Shown here piece after piece: positions 16,958 to 24,992 of a DNA stretch of 64,000 nt. The position numbers were made by a program, and so were the translations under genes. A model generated the notes under the pieces. It saw only the letters and a program-made list of their open reading frames with translations, did no database searches and was not told the origin of the DNA. The stretch is from NCBI GenBank assembly GCA_016721825.1, contig JADKHI010000002.1, forward strand, positions 620,001 through 684,000. Reading direction: 5' to 3'. Numbering within the stretch: the first letter of the stretch is position 1; the number at the start of each line of letters is the position of its first letter. This stretch comes from Flavobacteriales bacterium (GTDB lineage Bacteria; Bacteroidota; Bacteroidia; Flavobacteriales_F; PHOS-HE28).

Positions 16958-17874
16958 GCGTTGGGTTTGATGGATGCTTGATCCTCGGTGCGGATGATCT
17001 CGTCCCGAAGTTGTTCAACGGCTTTGCTGATCTGGTCGTACTGTTCGGACGTCAGTGACACCACCACGTCATCTCCCAGCACCATTCGGCCCGAAGCGGA
17101 CTTGCCAGAGTGCGGTACCCGCTTGATGTCGAGGCGGTCGAATTGGTCGCGGATGGCGATCAGCTTGTTGCGCCAGGTCACAATGTTGGGATCGGCCTTG
17201 TGTTGCTCCATCAGGTCGAGCAAGTGCTCGAGGCTCACCTTCTGGTCAGCCACGCGGGAAATGAGCGGGCTCTGCGGGTCGAAGGTGACGACCTGACGCA
17301 TCACCAAGTGCATGCTTTCCACCCAGCCACCAGCAAGCACCAAGGCCAAAGTGGGGCCCATATCCTCTTCCTGCAGTTTCAGGTAGGCCTTGTAGTAGGC
17401 ATCGTTGCTCAGGATCTCGAGCGAGTCGTTGTTGCCACGGGTCAGGTTGGCCTCCAGACGAACGAAGTCGTTGTCGCTGAACGCGCTGGCGATACCCACC
17501 TTGTCTCCCAGCTTCTTCACGGCCAGGTAGTAGCGTACCACTTCCACGTTCAGCTTGAAGTAGCTGGCATAGACCAGATCGGTGGAATACACACCGAAGT
17601 TGAGCGCACGCGCTGGCAGGGACACATATCGGTCGGCGTTCACCGCCGGGTTCATCATGCGTTTCTGTCCTTCCCCGGCCATCTCCCTCACAATGGCGAA
17701 GAGCTCGTTAGGGGTGGGCATCTGATAGTGGCTGGAGGCGGTGGCCTGCGCGTCCTCACCACCGATCACCAGGTGGGGTTGCTGCGCGGTGTCCGTTCCC
17801 TTCTCCGGCTCGCCGCCACAGGCAACGAGCACCGTGGCCAGGGTGGCCAGGATCATGGTGGGTCTGCTGGTCAT
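16954..17874 (-). CDS. Predicted lipoprotein, helical
   Basis: The 306-residue lipoprotein has lipobox 'TVLVAC' (Cys about 19). After a flexible linker the protein is largely helical ('TPNELFAIVREMAGEGQKRM', 'SLEHLLDLMEQHKAD', 'QYDQISKAVEQLRDEIIR'). No catalytic motif is visible and I do not recognise the family. It is the first gene of a pair with the secreted protein at 16352 (4-bp overlap) and is divergent from ndk with 122 bp between starts. Confidence 0.68.
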   Translation of the reverse strand: MTSRPTMILATLATVLVACGGEPEKGTDTAQQPHLVIGGEDAQATASSHYQMPTPNELFAIVREMAGEGQKRMMNPAVNADRYVSLPARALNFGVYSTDLVYASYFKLNVEVVRYYLAVKKLGDKVGIASAFSDNDFVRLEANLTRGNNDSLEILSNDAYYKAYLKLQEEDMGPTLALVLAGGWVESMHLVMRQVVTFDPQSPLISRVADQKVSLEHLLDLMEQHKADPNIVTWRNKLIAIRDQFDRLDIKRVPHSGKSASGRMVLGDDVVVSLTSEQYDQISKAVEQLRDEIIRTEDQASIKPNA

Positions 17875-17968
17875 TGTTCTATCGCCAACGAAGGTCCTGG
17901 GGTGGACCTTGGTGAACGTTGAGCGAAGGAAGCTTGTTCCCGAGGCCCTTTCGTTCGGCTGAAGCAGT

Positions 17969-17976
17969 TACTTTTG
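17969..17976 (+). promoter_or_regulatory. -7 promoter element of ndk
   Basis: TACTTTTG is an exact TAnnTTTG match followed by GCGCC, 20 nt before the ndk ATG. The spacing to the start is the same as for several other exact boxes in the window. Confidence 0.7.
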
Positions 17977-17996
17977 CGCCGCTTTTTCAACAACCC

Positions 17997-18416
17997 ATGT
18001 CAGGCAACCGCACTTTCACCATGATCAAACCCGAAGCCGTGGCCGCAGGCCATGCCGGGAAGATCCTGGACATGATCATCAGCAATGGCTTCCGCGTGGT
18101 GGCCTTGAAATACACCCGCCTCTCGCACCACGAGGCCGGCGCGTTCTATGAAGTGCACAAGGAGCGCCCGTTCTACGGCGAGCTGGTGGACTACATGGCC
18201 TCCGGTCCGGTGTACGCCGCGATCCTGGAGAAGGACAACGCTGTGGAGGACTACCGCAAGCTGGTGGGCGCCACCGATCCGGCCCAGGCCGAAGAGGGCA
18301 CCATCCGCAAGCGCTACGCTGAAAGCAAGGCGAAGAACGCCGTGCATGGCAGCGACAGCGATGCGAACGCCTTGATCGAAGGGCACTTCTTCTTCAGCAG
18401 CCGCGAACAGTACTAG
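17997..18416 (+). CDS. ndk: Nucleoside diphosphate kinase
   Basis: Ndk transfers the gamma phosphate from ATP to nucleoside diphosphates through a phosphohistidine. The 139-residue protein is of normal length. It starts 'NRTFTMIKPEAV' and carries the active-site His in 'NAVHGSDS' (about residue 116), ending 'EGHFFFSSREQY'. The in-frame extension to 17919 is rejected because a -7 promoter element lies in it. It is monocistronic and convergent with DUF721. Confidence 0.96.
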   Translation: MSGNRTFTMIKPEAVAAGHAGKILDMIISNGFRVVALKYTRLSHHEAGAFYEVHKERPFYGELVDYMASGPVYAAILEKDNAVEDYRKLVGATDPAQAEEGTIRKRYAESKAKNAVHGSDSDANALIEGHFFFSSREQY

Positions 18417-18438
18417 TCGCGCCGCAAGGCCGACCGAC

Positions 18439-18464
18439 GACCACGTTGCCCCGGCGGCGTGGTC
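18439..18464. terminator. Hairpin between ndk and the DUF721 gene
   Basis: A 7-bp perfect stem (18439-18445 with 18458-18464) with a GC-rich 12-nt loop lies between the two convergent genes. There is only a weak T-rich tail, so it is a plausible but not certain bidirectional terminator. Confidence 0.4.
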
Positions 18465-18489
18465 TTGTCGTTGGGTAAAGGGGCGTCGT

Positions 18490-18780
18490 TCAATCCAAGG
18501 CGATGGTGCGCACCACCTCGCGGCCCAGCTTCTCGTTCAGCAGCTTCATCAGCCCTTCCTTCAGAAAGCCCAGTTCGTGGCGCAGGGGGGCGGAATCCAC
18601 CTTCACGCGCAACACGCCGGCCCTGTACTGTAGCCGTGTGGTATGGCGGGCGATCATGGGGCCTGCCACGTTGTCCCACGCGCTGATGAGGGCCTGTTCG
18701 TCCAGCTTCTCACGCAGGCCGAAGGCATCCACCAGGGCGTTCATCGCTTCACCGAGCGACCGTTGATTCGAGCGTTTCAC
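18490..18780 (-). CDS. DUF721 / DciA-like protein
   Basis: The 96-residue protein matches DUF721, small basic proteins often next to recF and related to DciA helicase loaders. Family traits are an N-terminal 'QRSLGEAMNALVDAFGL', the 'WDNVAGPMIARHTT' segment near residue 38, and the strand 'GVLRVKVDSAPLRHELGFLK'. I use the GTG at 18780, where the family normally starts; an ATG at 18822 would lengthen it inside recF. It overlaps the recF 3' end by 32 bp on the same strand. Confidence 0.82.
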   Translation of the reverse strand: MKRSNQRSLGEAMNALVDAFGLREKLDEQALISAWDNVAGPMIARHTTRLQYRAGVLRVKVDSAPLRHELGFLKEGLMKLLNEKLGREVVRTIALD

Positions 18781-19879
18781 TGGTGATGGGGTGATCGTGG
18801 GCCATGTGGAAGAAGCGGACATCCAGCTTCAGTCCGTCCAGAACATGGTGCATGCGGCGGGCATCGGTATCGGTGATCAGCACCTGCCCGAACCGGCCGC
18901 CGCCCAAGAGCTGCAACAGGTGGCGCATGCGCTGCGGATCGATCTTGTCGAAGATGTCGTCCAACAACAGGATCGGGCGTTGACCAGCGCGGGCGGCGGT
19001 CAGGTCGAACTGCGCAAGCTTCAAGGCGATCAGGAAGGTCTTCTGCTGCCCCTGTGAACCGTAGCGTTTCAAAGGTTGCCCTTCCAGCGTGAACAGAAGG
19101 TCGTCCCTGTGGATGCCAACGGTAGTGTGCTCCGCAGCCAAGTCCCGTGACCACGCCTCGTTCAGCAGTTCACGTAGGGGCTTCTCCCCGAGCTCGCTAC
19201 GGTAGGACAGCTTCACCTGCTCGGGGCCACTGGAAATACCTTGATAATGGGATTCAAGCAAGGGCACCAGCTCCTCCATGAAGCTCTTTCGGACAGCATG
19301 GACGGCTTCGCCATGTTGGATCAGCTGTTCGTCCCAAGGTTCCGCCGCGCTGCGATCGAGCCCTCCGTTCTTCCAGGCCTGCTTCAACAGCTGGTTGCGG
19401 TGGGCCATGGCGCGGTTGTAGCGCAGCAGGGCATCGAGATAAGCGCGGTCGAACTGGCTGATCAGACCGTCGAGAAAACGACGACGCACCTCACTGCCCT
19501 CCAGCACGAGCTGTCCATCGTACGGGGTGATCATTACCACCGGGTAGCGCCCCACGTGGTCGGCCAGGCGCTCATACTCTTTCCGGTTGCGGCTCAGCAC
19601 CTTGCGGTGACCCTTACGCACGCTGCACACCAGATCATCGTCCCCTGCGTCCGTGGCCATGGTGCCTTTCACCATGAAGACCTCCTCGCCTTTCAGCACA
19701 TTGTGCGTGTCGGTGGGCTCGAAGTAGCTCTTGCTGAGGCTGAGGTAGTGGACGGCATCGAGCAAGTTGGTCTTGCCCACTCCGTTGGGCCCGGTGAAGC
19801 AGTTCACCTGCGCCCCGAGGGCAAGTTCGGCCTCGCGGTGGTTGCGGAACTGGAAGAGGGAAAGGTGGCTGAGGTGCAC
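18749..19879 (-). CDS. recF: DNA replication/repair protein RecF
   Basis: RecF is an SMC-like ATPase that helps load RecA at gaps with RecO and RecR. The protein of about 376 residues has Walker A 'GPNGVGKTN' (about 31-39), the ABC-type signature region 'YGSQGQQKT' (about 284) and Walker B 'ILLLDDIFDKID' (about 313-324). The GTG at 19879 gives the normal N-terminus 'HLSHLSLFQFRNH'; a TTG at 19888 would overlap the -7 box. It is followed by the overlapping DUF721 gene and divergent from the TPR gene. Confidence 0.94.
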   Translation of the reverse strand: MHLSHLSLFQFRNHREAELALGAQVNCFTGPNGVGKTNLLDAVHYLSLSKSYFEPTDTHNVLKGEEVFMVKGTMATDAGDDDLVCSVRKGHRKVLSRNRKEYERLADHVGRYPVVMITPYDGQLVLEGSEVRRRFLDGLISQFDRAYLDALLRYNRAMAHRNQLLKQAWKNGGLDRSAAEPWDEQLIQHGEAVHAVRKSFMEELVPLLESHYQGISSGPEQVKLSYRSELGEKPLRELLNEAWSRDLAAEHTTVGIHRDDLLFTLEGQPLKRYGSQGQQKTFLIALKLAQFDLTAARAGQRPILLLDDIFDKIDPQRMRHLLQLLGGGRFGQVLITDTDARRMHHVLDGLKLDVRFFHMAHDHPITSETLESTVAR

Positions 19880-19885
19880 GGCCGC

Positions 19886-19893
19886 CAAAGATA
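19886..19893 (-). promoter_or_regulatory. -7 promoter element of recF
   Basis: The minus strand reads TATCTTTG, an exact TAnnTTTG match, ending only 6 nt before the chosen GTG start of recF. Transcription would begin at or very near the start codon. Confidence 0.55.
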
Positions 19894-19997
19894 GGTCCGC
19901 AAGGCTGGCGGCCCGGTCCAGGCATCGTTCCGGAAGCTGTCAACCTGGCGCTGTGGATCATCGAAAGCGCACTCCTTCGCGTTCAGGGGAATTCCGC

Positions 19998-20005
19998 TAC
20001 TTTTG
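19998..20005 (+). promoter_or_regulatory. -7 promoter element of the TPR gene
   Basis: TACTTTTG followed by GCG is an exact TAnnTTTG match 23 nt before the ATG at 20029, the same arrangement as at ndk. Confidence 0.7.
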
Positions 20006-20028
20006 CGATCCGAATTCAGAAGCGTACC

Positions 20029-20724
20029 ATGTCCACCAAGGCCCCGCAGCACCCCGAACAGAAGGACCTCGATATCGGGGAGATGTACACCTCGACCGAG
20101 CTGTTCTTCGAAAAGAACAAGAAGGCCGTCACCATCGGCATCAGCGCTGTGCTGTTGTTGGTGCTGGGCGTGTTGGGCTACAAACGCTTCATCGCCGAAC
20201 CCAAGGCCGAGGAGGCCCGCAACATGATCTGGAAGGCCCAGTACTACTTCGAGATCGATTCACTGGACCTGGCCATGAACGGCGACGGCAACTTCGTCGG
20301 GCTGCTGGACATCGCGCAGAACTATGGCAGTACCCCAAGCGGTGAACTGGCCCACTTCTACCTCGGCACCATCCTGATGCAGAAGGGTGACTTCCAAGGC
20401 GCGCTGGACCACTACAAGGAGGCCGACCTGGAGGATGATGTGTTGAGCGTGATGGCCGTGGGCAACCAAGGTGACGCGCTCGTGGAGCTCGGCAAGGTGG
20501 ACGAGGCCATCGGCCAGTTCGAGAAAGCCGCCGACATGGTGAAGAGCGACTTCACCACCCCGATGTTCCTGATGAAGGCCGGTGTACTGCACCAGCAGAA
20601 GGGTGACTGGAAGGGCGCTGCCCGCGTGTTCGGTCGTGTGGCGAAGGACTTCTCCACAACGCCTGATGCCGCCAACGCCAAGAAATTGGCTGCCCGCGCA
20701 GAGGCGATGGCCGCCCAAGGCTAA
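20029..20724 (+). CDS. Membrane-anchored TPR protein (YfgM-like)
   Basis: The 231-residue protein has a cytosolic N-terminus (1-35), one transmembrane helix (about 36-58, 'AVTIGISAVLLLVLGVLGY') and periplasmic tetratricopeptide repeats (about 105-215), for example 'GELAHFYLGTILMQKGDFQGALDHY'. The layout matches YfgM-like proteins that assist secretion and folding. recF and DUF721 lie on one side and ribH on the other. The spacing to ribH is 22 bp on the same strand, so they are probably cotranscribed. Confidence 0.85.
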   Translation: MSTKAPQHPEQKDLDIGEMYTSTELFFEKNKKAVTIGISAVLLLVLGVLGYKRFIAEPKAEEARNMIWKAQYYFEIDSLDLAMNGDGNFVGLLDIAQNYGSTPSGELAHFYLGTILMQKGDFQGALDHYKEADLEDDVLSVMAVGNQGDALVELGKVDEAIGQFEKAADMVKSDFTTPMFLMKAGVLHQQKGDWKGAARVFGRVAKDFSTTPDAANAKKLAARAEAMAAQG

Positions 20725-20746
20725 GTCACACTAGCGCTTCTGCCCC

Positions 20747-21241
20747 ATGGCCACGGCGCTTACCGACCTTTCCAGCTACGACCCCAAGGGGGTTCCGGAC
20801 GGTACCGGCATGCGCATGGCGCTGGTGGTGGCCGAATGGAACGAGGAGATCACGCATTCCCTTGCTGAAGCGGCCCGCAAGACCTTGTTGCACCACGGTG
20901 TGGCCGAAGCGGACCTCCGGATCGAGCGGGTACCTGGCAGCTACGAGCTGGCCCTGGGTGCCAAGCTGGTGATCGACGGTGACCAAACTGACGCGGTGAT
21001 CTGCATCGGCAGCGTGATCCGCGGTGAAACGCCCCACTTCGAATACGTCTGCCAGGCCACGGCCCAAGGCATCATGGATGTGAACCTGAGCACCGGCGTG
21101 CCTACGATCTTCTGCGTGCTGACGGATGATAGCATCCAACAGGCACGCGACCGCAGTGGCGGCAAACACGGCAACAAGGGAGTGGATTGCGCCATTGCTG
21201 CGCTGAAGATGGCGGCCATGCGCCGCAAGTTCCAGGTCTGA
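20747..21241 (+). CDS. ribH: 6,7-dimethyl-8-ribityllumazine synthase
   Basis: RibH makes lumazine, the direct precursor of riboflavin, and forms pentamers or icosahedral shells. The 164-residue protein has 'VAEWNEEITHSL' for the substrate pocket near residue 29. The 'VPGSYELALGAK' segment is near 65. 'GSVIRGETPHFEYV' (about 88-101) includes the catalytic His. It ends 'AALKMAAMRRKF', as usual. It is followed by a strong hairpin before the convergent secreted protein. Confidence 0.95.
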   Translation: MATALTDLSSYDPKGVPDGTGMRMALVVAEWNEEITHSLAEAARKTLLHHGVAEADLRIERVPGSYELALGAKLVIDGDQTDAVICIGSVIRGETPHFEYVCQATAQGIMDVNLSTGVPTIFCVLTDDSIQQARDRSGGKHGNKGVDCAIAALKMAAMRRKFQV

Positions 21242-21259
21242 TCCACGGGCAGAAACGAA

Positions 21260-21284
21260 CGGACCGGCCCAAAGGACCGGTCCG
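21260..21284. terminator. Bidirectional terminator hairpin after ribH
   Basis: A perfect 8-bp GC-rich stem (21260-21267 with 21277-21284) and a 9-nt loop lie between convergent genes. The sequence after it is moderately AT-rich. It could serve ribH and the gene on the other strand. Confidence 0.6.
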
Positions 21285-21306
21285 CGCTGATCTCCGATAA
21301 TTCGGT

Positions 21307-22905
21307 TCAATCGAAGGTCACCTTACCGAAGCGGTACTCGTTCTTGCGCTCGGCGAAGATGAACATCCTCTCGTCGGTGATCTGCACGCAGTCCTTGGGT
21401 TTCAGGATCACATCGCGGCGTTCGGGAGTGAAGAGGGCCTCGCGGGACACCCCGCCCATGGCGTCCACTGTGGCGAGTACGACAAGTGCATCCTTCCCCT
21501 TGATCTCGAACTGCTGGACCTTGTCACCATCCTTCAGGAAGAGGTTCTCACCTGAATCGTTGAAGATGAAATAGATGTTCTCGCCTTTCACCTGCAAAGC
21601 ATAGCTGCTGTACTGGCCATTGTCGTTGGCGCTGTGCTGGCGTTTGGGGATCTTGGACAACCACTCGATCTCCCCGGTCGGATCGATGTTCACCACGATG
21701 ATGTCGTTGTAGACATAATGGTAGGTGTACGTGGTGCTCGTGCGTCCATTGGCATCACGGAAGGTGGATGTGGTCACATACATGTAGTACTGCTCCCCGA
21801 TGAACAGCGCGCCACCATCATCGCGGTGTACGATCTCGCTCAGGTCCATCGAATACAGACCCAGTTCCTGGTCCTTCTTCTCCGCCTTCTTCTTGGCCTT
21901 CTCCTCCTCTTTCTCGGTCCAGAAGGAGGTGATGAAATCCTCCGAGAATTCCTTCATGCTGCTATCGATGATCTTCTTCGTACGGCGGTCCAACTTCATG
22001 AAGAACGTACCCCGGATGGCGCCCCGGCTGTCCTTGGTGCCATAGAACCCGCCACAGAGGATGTCCCCGTTCTCTGGCAGGGTGATGGTGATGTCCTGCA
22101 AGTACTTGTCCGGTAGGGAAAGCTTGTGCTGTTCCACATCCGTTCCGTTCGGAGGGAATACGAGCAGGTACTGGTCGAACACCTCCTGCCGGGCCTTGTT
22201 ACGGTCGCGCTGTTCCTTCTTCTCCGGAAAGAACGTGCCCAGCACCAGTACACTGCCGTCATTGTCCAAGCGGGACGACCCGAGAAGGAACTCATCATCA
22301 GTGTACGGCATGGATACTTCCTGTGTCCACAGTTCGGTCATCTCGCTGTCGAACATCTTGGCCTTAAAGCGCTCGGCCCCTCCCTTTTCATAGGGCTGCT
22401 CGATCACGACCATCACCTTGCTCTCATCGGGCGAGACCTTCACGCTGTAGCCGCCCGTATTGCGCTTGGACTCCACGGGAATGCTGGCCACCTTGCGGTG
22501 CTGTCCGAGAGCTGCGCCGCTTGTCTGGTCATAGACCTGCACGTAAAGGTTGTTCTCATCCTGTTTCTTGTCCAGCAGACTGGAGAATACCAGCACCTTG
22601 TCCTTGACGTACCAGATGCCTTCGCTGCTCAGGTCCTTCTTATCCAATTCGTACGACACGGGCTTCATGTAGGCCTTCTTCAGGTCCAGGTCCATGCGCT
22701 GCAGCTGCGACTCCTTCTTGTAGTACATGTCCAGAAAGAGGGCCTCATCGTTGACGCCGGATACACGGGAGAAGGAGCCGTCCTCCTTGGCGTTCAACGG
22801 TGGTCCCCAGTCCACATCGGCTTTGTCGGTCTTGGACTGTGCCCCTGCTGGCATCGAGGCCACTGCCGCAAGCAGCAGAAGGCCCAAGTTGGATCTGTAT
22901 GTCAT
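21307..22905 (-). CDS. Large secreted hypothetical protein
   Basis: The protein of about 532 residues starts with a signal peptide (MTYRSNLGLLLLAAVASMPAGAQ). The frame is open to 22986, but ATG 22905 is where the signal begins, and a TATTTTG box lies just before it. The mature protein is mostly beta-strand with repeated 'DGSVLVLG', 'NGDILCGGFYG' and 'DGGALFIGEQYY' segments, suggesting a beta-propeller-like fold. A highly charged Lys/Glu insertion sits at about 340-360. I do not recognise a named family and there is no T9SS tail. It is convergent with ribH and divergent from acs. Confidence 0.65.
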   Translation of the reverse strand: MTYRSNLGLLLLAAVASMPAGAQSKTDKADVDWGPPLNAKEDGSFSRVSGVNDEALFLDMYYKKESQLQRMDLDLKKAYMKPVSYELDKKDLSSEGIWYVKDKVLVFSSLLDKKQDENNLYVQVYDQTSGAALGQHRKVASIPVESKRNTGGYSVKVSPDESKVMVVIEQPYEKGGAERFKAKMFDSEMTELWTQEVSMPYTDDEFLLGSSRLDNDGSVLVLGTFFPEKKEQRDRNKARQEVFDQYLLVFPPNGTDVEQHKLSLPDKYLQDITITLPENGDILCGGFYGTKDSRGAIRGTFFMKLDRRTKKIIDSSMKEFSEDFITSFWTEKEEEKAKKKAEKKDQELGLYSMDLSEIVHRDDGGALFIGEQYYMYVTTSTFRDANGRTSTTYTYHYVYNDIIVVNIDPTGEIEWLSKIPKRQHSANDNGQYSSYALQVKGENIYFIFNDSGENLFLKDGDKVQQFEIKGKDALVVLATVDAMGGVSREALFTPERRDVILKPKDCVQITDERMFIFAERKNEYRFGKVTFD

Positions 22906-23043
22906 GAGGTGCGCAAAATAGGACGCCCCCCCATTCCAACCCGCAAGACCGGGACGATCGTGCTTCCCTACCTCCATCGCGGACATTACCTTGCCTCAGC
23001 GCGATCCGCCAGATCCGGTTCTGTCGCTGCTATTCCCCCGACC

Positions 23044-24956
23044 ATGGCCCTCAAACGCATTCGCACGAAAGAAGAATACGACGCCAACTACGCCGAAAGC
23101 GTGAAGGACCCGGTCGGCTTCTGGACCTCCCAGGCCGACAATTTCGAGTGGCACCAGAAGTGGAACACGGCGCTCGAATGGGACTTCGAAGGCCCCAACG
23201 TGAAGTGGTTCGCCGGCGGCAAGCTCAACATCACTGAGAACTGTCTGGACCGCCACCTGAAAAAGCGCGGCAACAAGCTCGCCCTCATCTGGGAGCCGAA
23301 CGATCCGCACGAGCGCTTCGTGCGCCTGACCTACCGAGAGCTCCACGAGAAGGTCTGCCAGTATGCCAATGTGTTGAAACGCAATGGAGCGAAGAAGGGC
23401 GACCGCATCTGCATCTACATGCCCATGGTGCCCGAACTGGTGATCGCCACACTGGCATGCGCGCGCATCGGCGCCATCCACAGCGTGGTCTTCGCGGGCT
23501 TCAGCGCTCAGAGCATCGCGGACCGGATCCAGGATGCACAGTGCAGCATGGTGCTCACAAGTGACGGCCTGAACCGCGGCCACAAGCAGATCCCCGTGAA
23601 ACGGGTGGTGGACGAGGCATTAGAGACCTGCCCTAGCGTGCTGCGCGTGATCGTCACCGAGCGGCTCGGTTGGGCGGTGAACATGGAGGAAGGTCGGGAC
23701 GTGTGGTTGCACGACGAGCTGAAGCTGGTGGACAAGCACTGCCCGGCGGAAGTGATGGACGCCGAGGATCCGCTCTTCATCCTCTACACCAGCGGCAGCA
23801 CCGGCAAGCCCAAGGGCGTGGTGCACACCTGCGGCGGTTACATGGTGTACACCGACTACACCTTCCGCAACGTGTTCCAGTACGAGGAGAGCGACATCTA
23901 CTGGTGCACTGCGGACGTCGGCTGGATCACTGGGCACAGCTACATCATCTACGGTCCTTTGCTGGCGGGTGCCACCACCTTGGTCTTCGAGGTGTGCCCA
24001 CCTTCCCCGATGCCGGTCGCTTCTGGCAGGTGATCGACAAGCACGGGGTCAACATCTTCTACACCGCTCCTACCGCCATCCGCAGCCTCATGGCCGCCGG
24101 GCTCGACCATGTGCTCGCGTATTCGCTCGATTCCCTTCGGGTGATCGGCAGCGTGGGGGAACCCATCAACGAAGAGGCTTGGCACTGGTACAAGATCCAC
24201 GTCGGTAAGGACCGCTGCCCTGTTGTGGACACCTGGTGGCAGACCGAGACCGGGGGCATCATGATCAGCACCATGGCAGGCGTTACAGATGAGAAGCCCA
24301 GCCACGCCGCTTGGCCCATGCCCGGCATTCAACCCGTTCTGCTTACTGCGGAAGGCAAGGAGATACCGGAGAACGAACAGGAAGGACTGCTCTGCATCAA
24401 GTTCCCGTGGCCCGGGATGCTGCGCACTACCTACGGTGATCACGAGCGCTGCCGCCAGACCTACTTCAGCAGCTACAACGGCTACTACTTCACCGGCGAT
24501 GGCGCCAAGCGTGATGCCGACGGCCGCTACCGCATCATCGGTCGCGTGGACGATGTGATCAACGTGAGCGGCCACCGCTTCGGCACGGCCGAGATCGAGA
24601 ACGCCATCAACCAGGCGAAAGGCGTGGTGGAGAGCGCTGTGGTGGGCTATCCGCACGACATCAAGGGCCAGGGCATCTATGCCTACGTGGTCTGCGAGAA
24701 GCCCATTCCGCCGGACGACAAGGCGGCCAACGAGAACATGCGCGGCGAGATCCTGGAAGCGGTGGTGGCGGGCATCGGCCGTATCGCAAAGCCGGACAAG
24801 ATCCAGTTCGTAAGCGGCTTGCCGAAGACGCGCAGTGGCAAGATCATGCGGCGCATCCTGCGAAAGGTCGCCGAAGGCGAGACCAGCAACCTCGGTGACA
24901 CCTCCACCCTGCTCGATCCGGCGGTAGTGGATGAGATCAAGGAAGGCAAGCTCTGA
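23044..24956 (+). CDS. acs: Acetyl-CoA synthetase, frameshifted
   Basis: Acs activates acetate to acetyl-CoA through acetyl-AMP. The N-terminal part runs to about residue 316 with 'YTSGSTGKPKGVVHT' (ATP-binding P-loop, about 257) and 'WCTADVGWITGHSY'. The frame breaks after 'TTLVFE' and continues as 'GVPTFPDAGRFWQ' in another frame, with 'WWQTETGG', 'YYFTGDGAKRDADG' and the C-terminal 'SGKIMRRILRK' carrying the regulatory, acetylatable Lys. Adding one G in the GG run at 23991-23992 restores a normal protein of about 637 residues. It is most likely a sequencing error, as both halves are perfectly conserved. The ATG at 23044 is preferred; the upstream frame is a shadow. Confidence 0.92.
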
Positions 24957-24992
24957 GGCTCGGCTCTGCGCTGACCGAGGAGCCTGCTCGCT

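Noticed and set aside
22126..23043. N-terminal extension of the acs frame
   Set aside because: It runs antisense through the secreted-protein gene; the conserved Acs N-terminus begins at ATG 23044.
24956..24985. Small hairpin after acs as terminator
   Set aside because: Only a 6-bp stem with no T-run; too weak to list as a feature.
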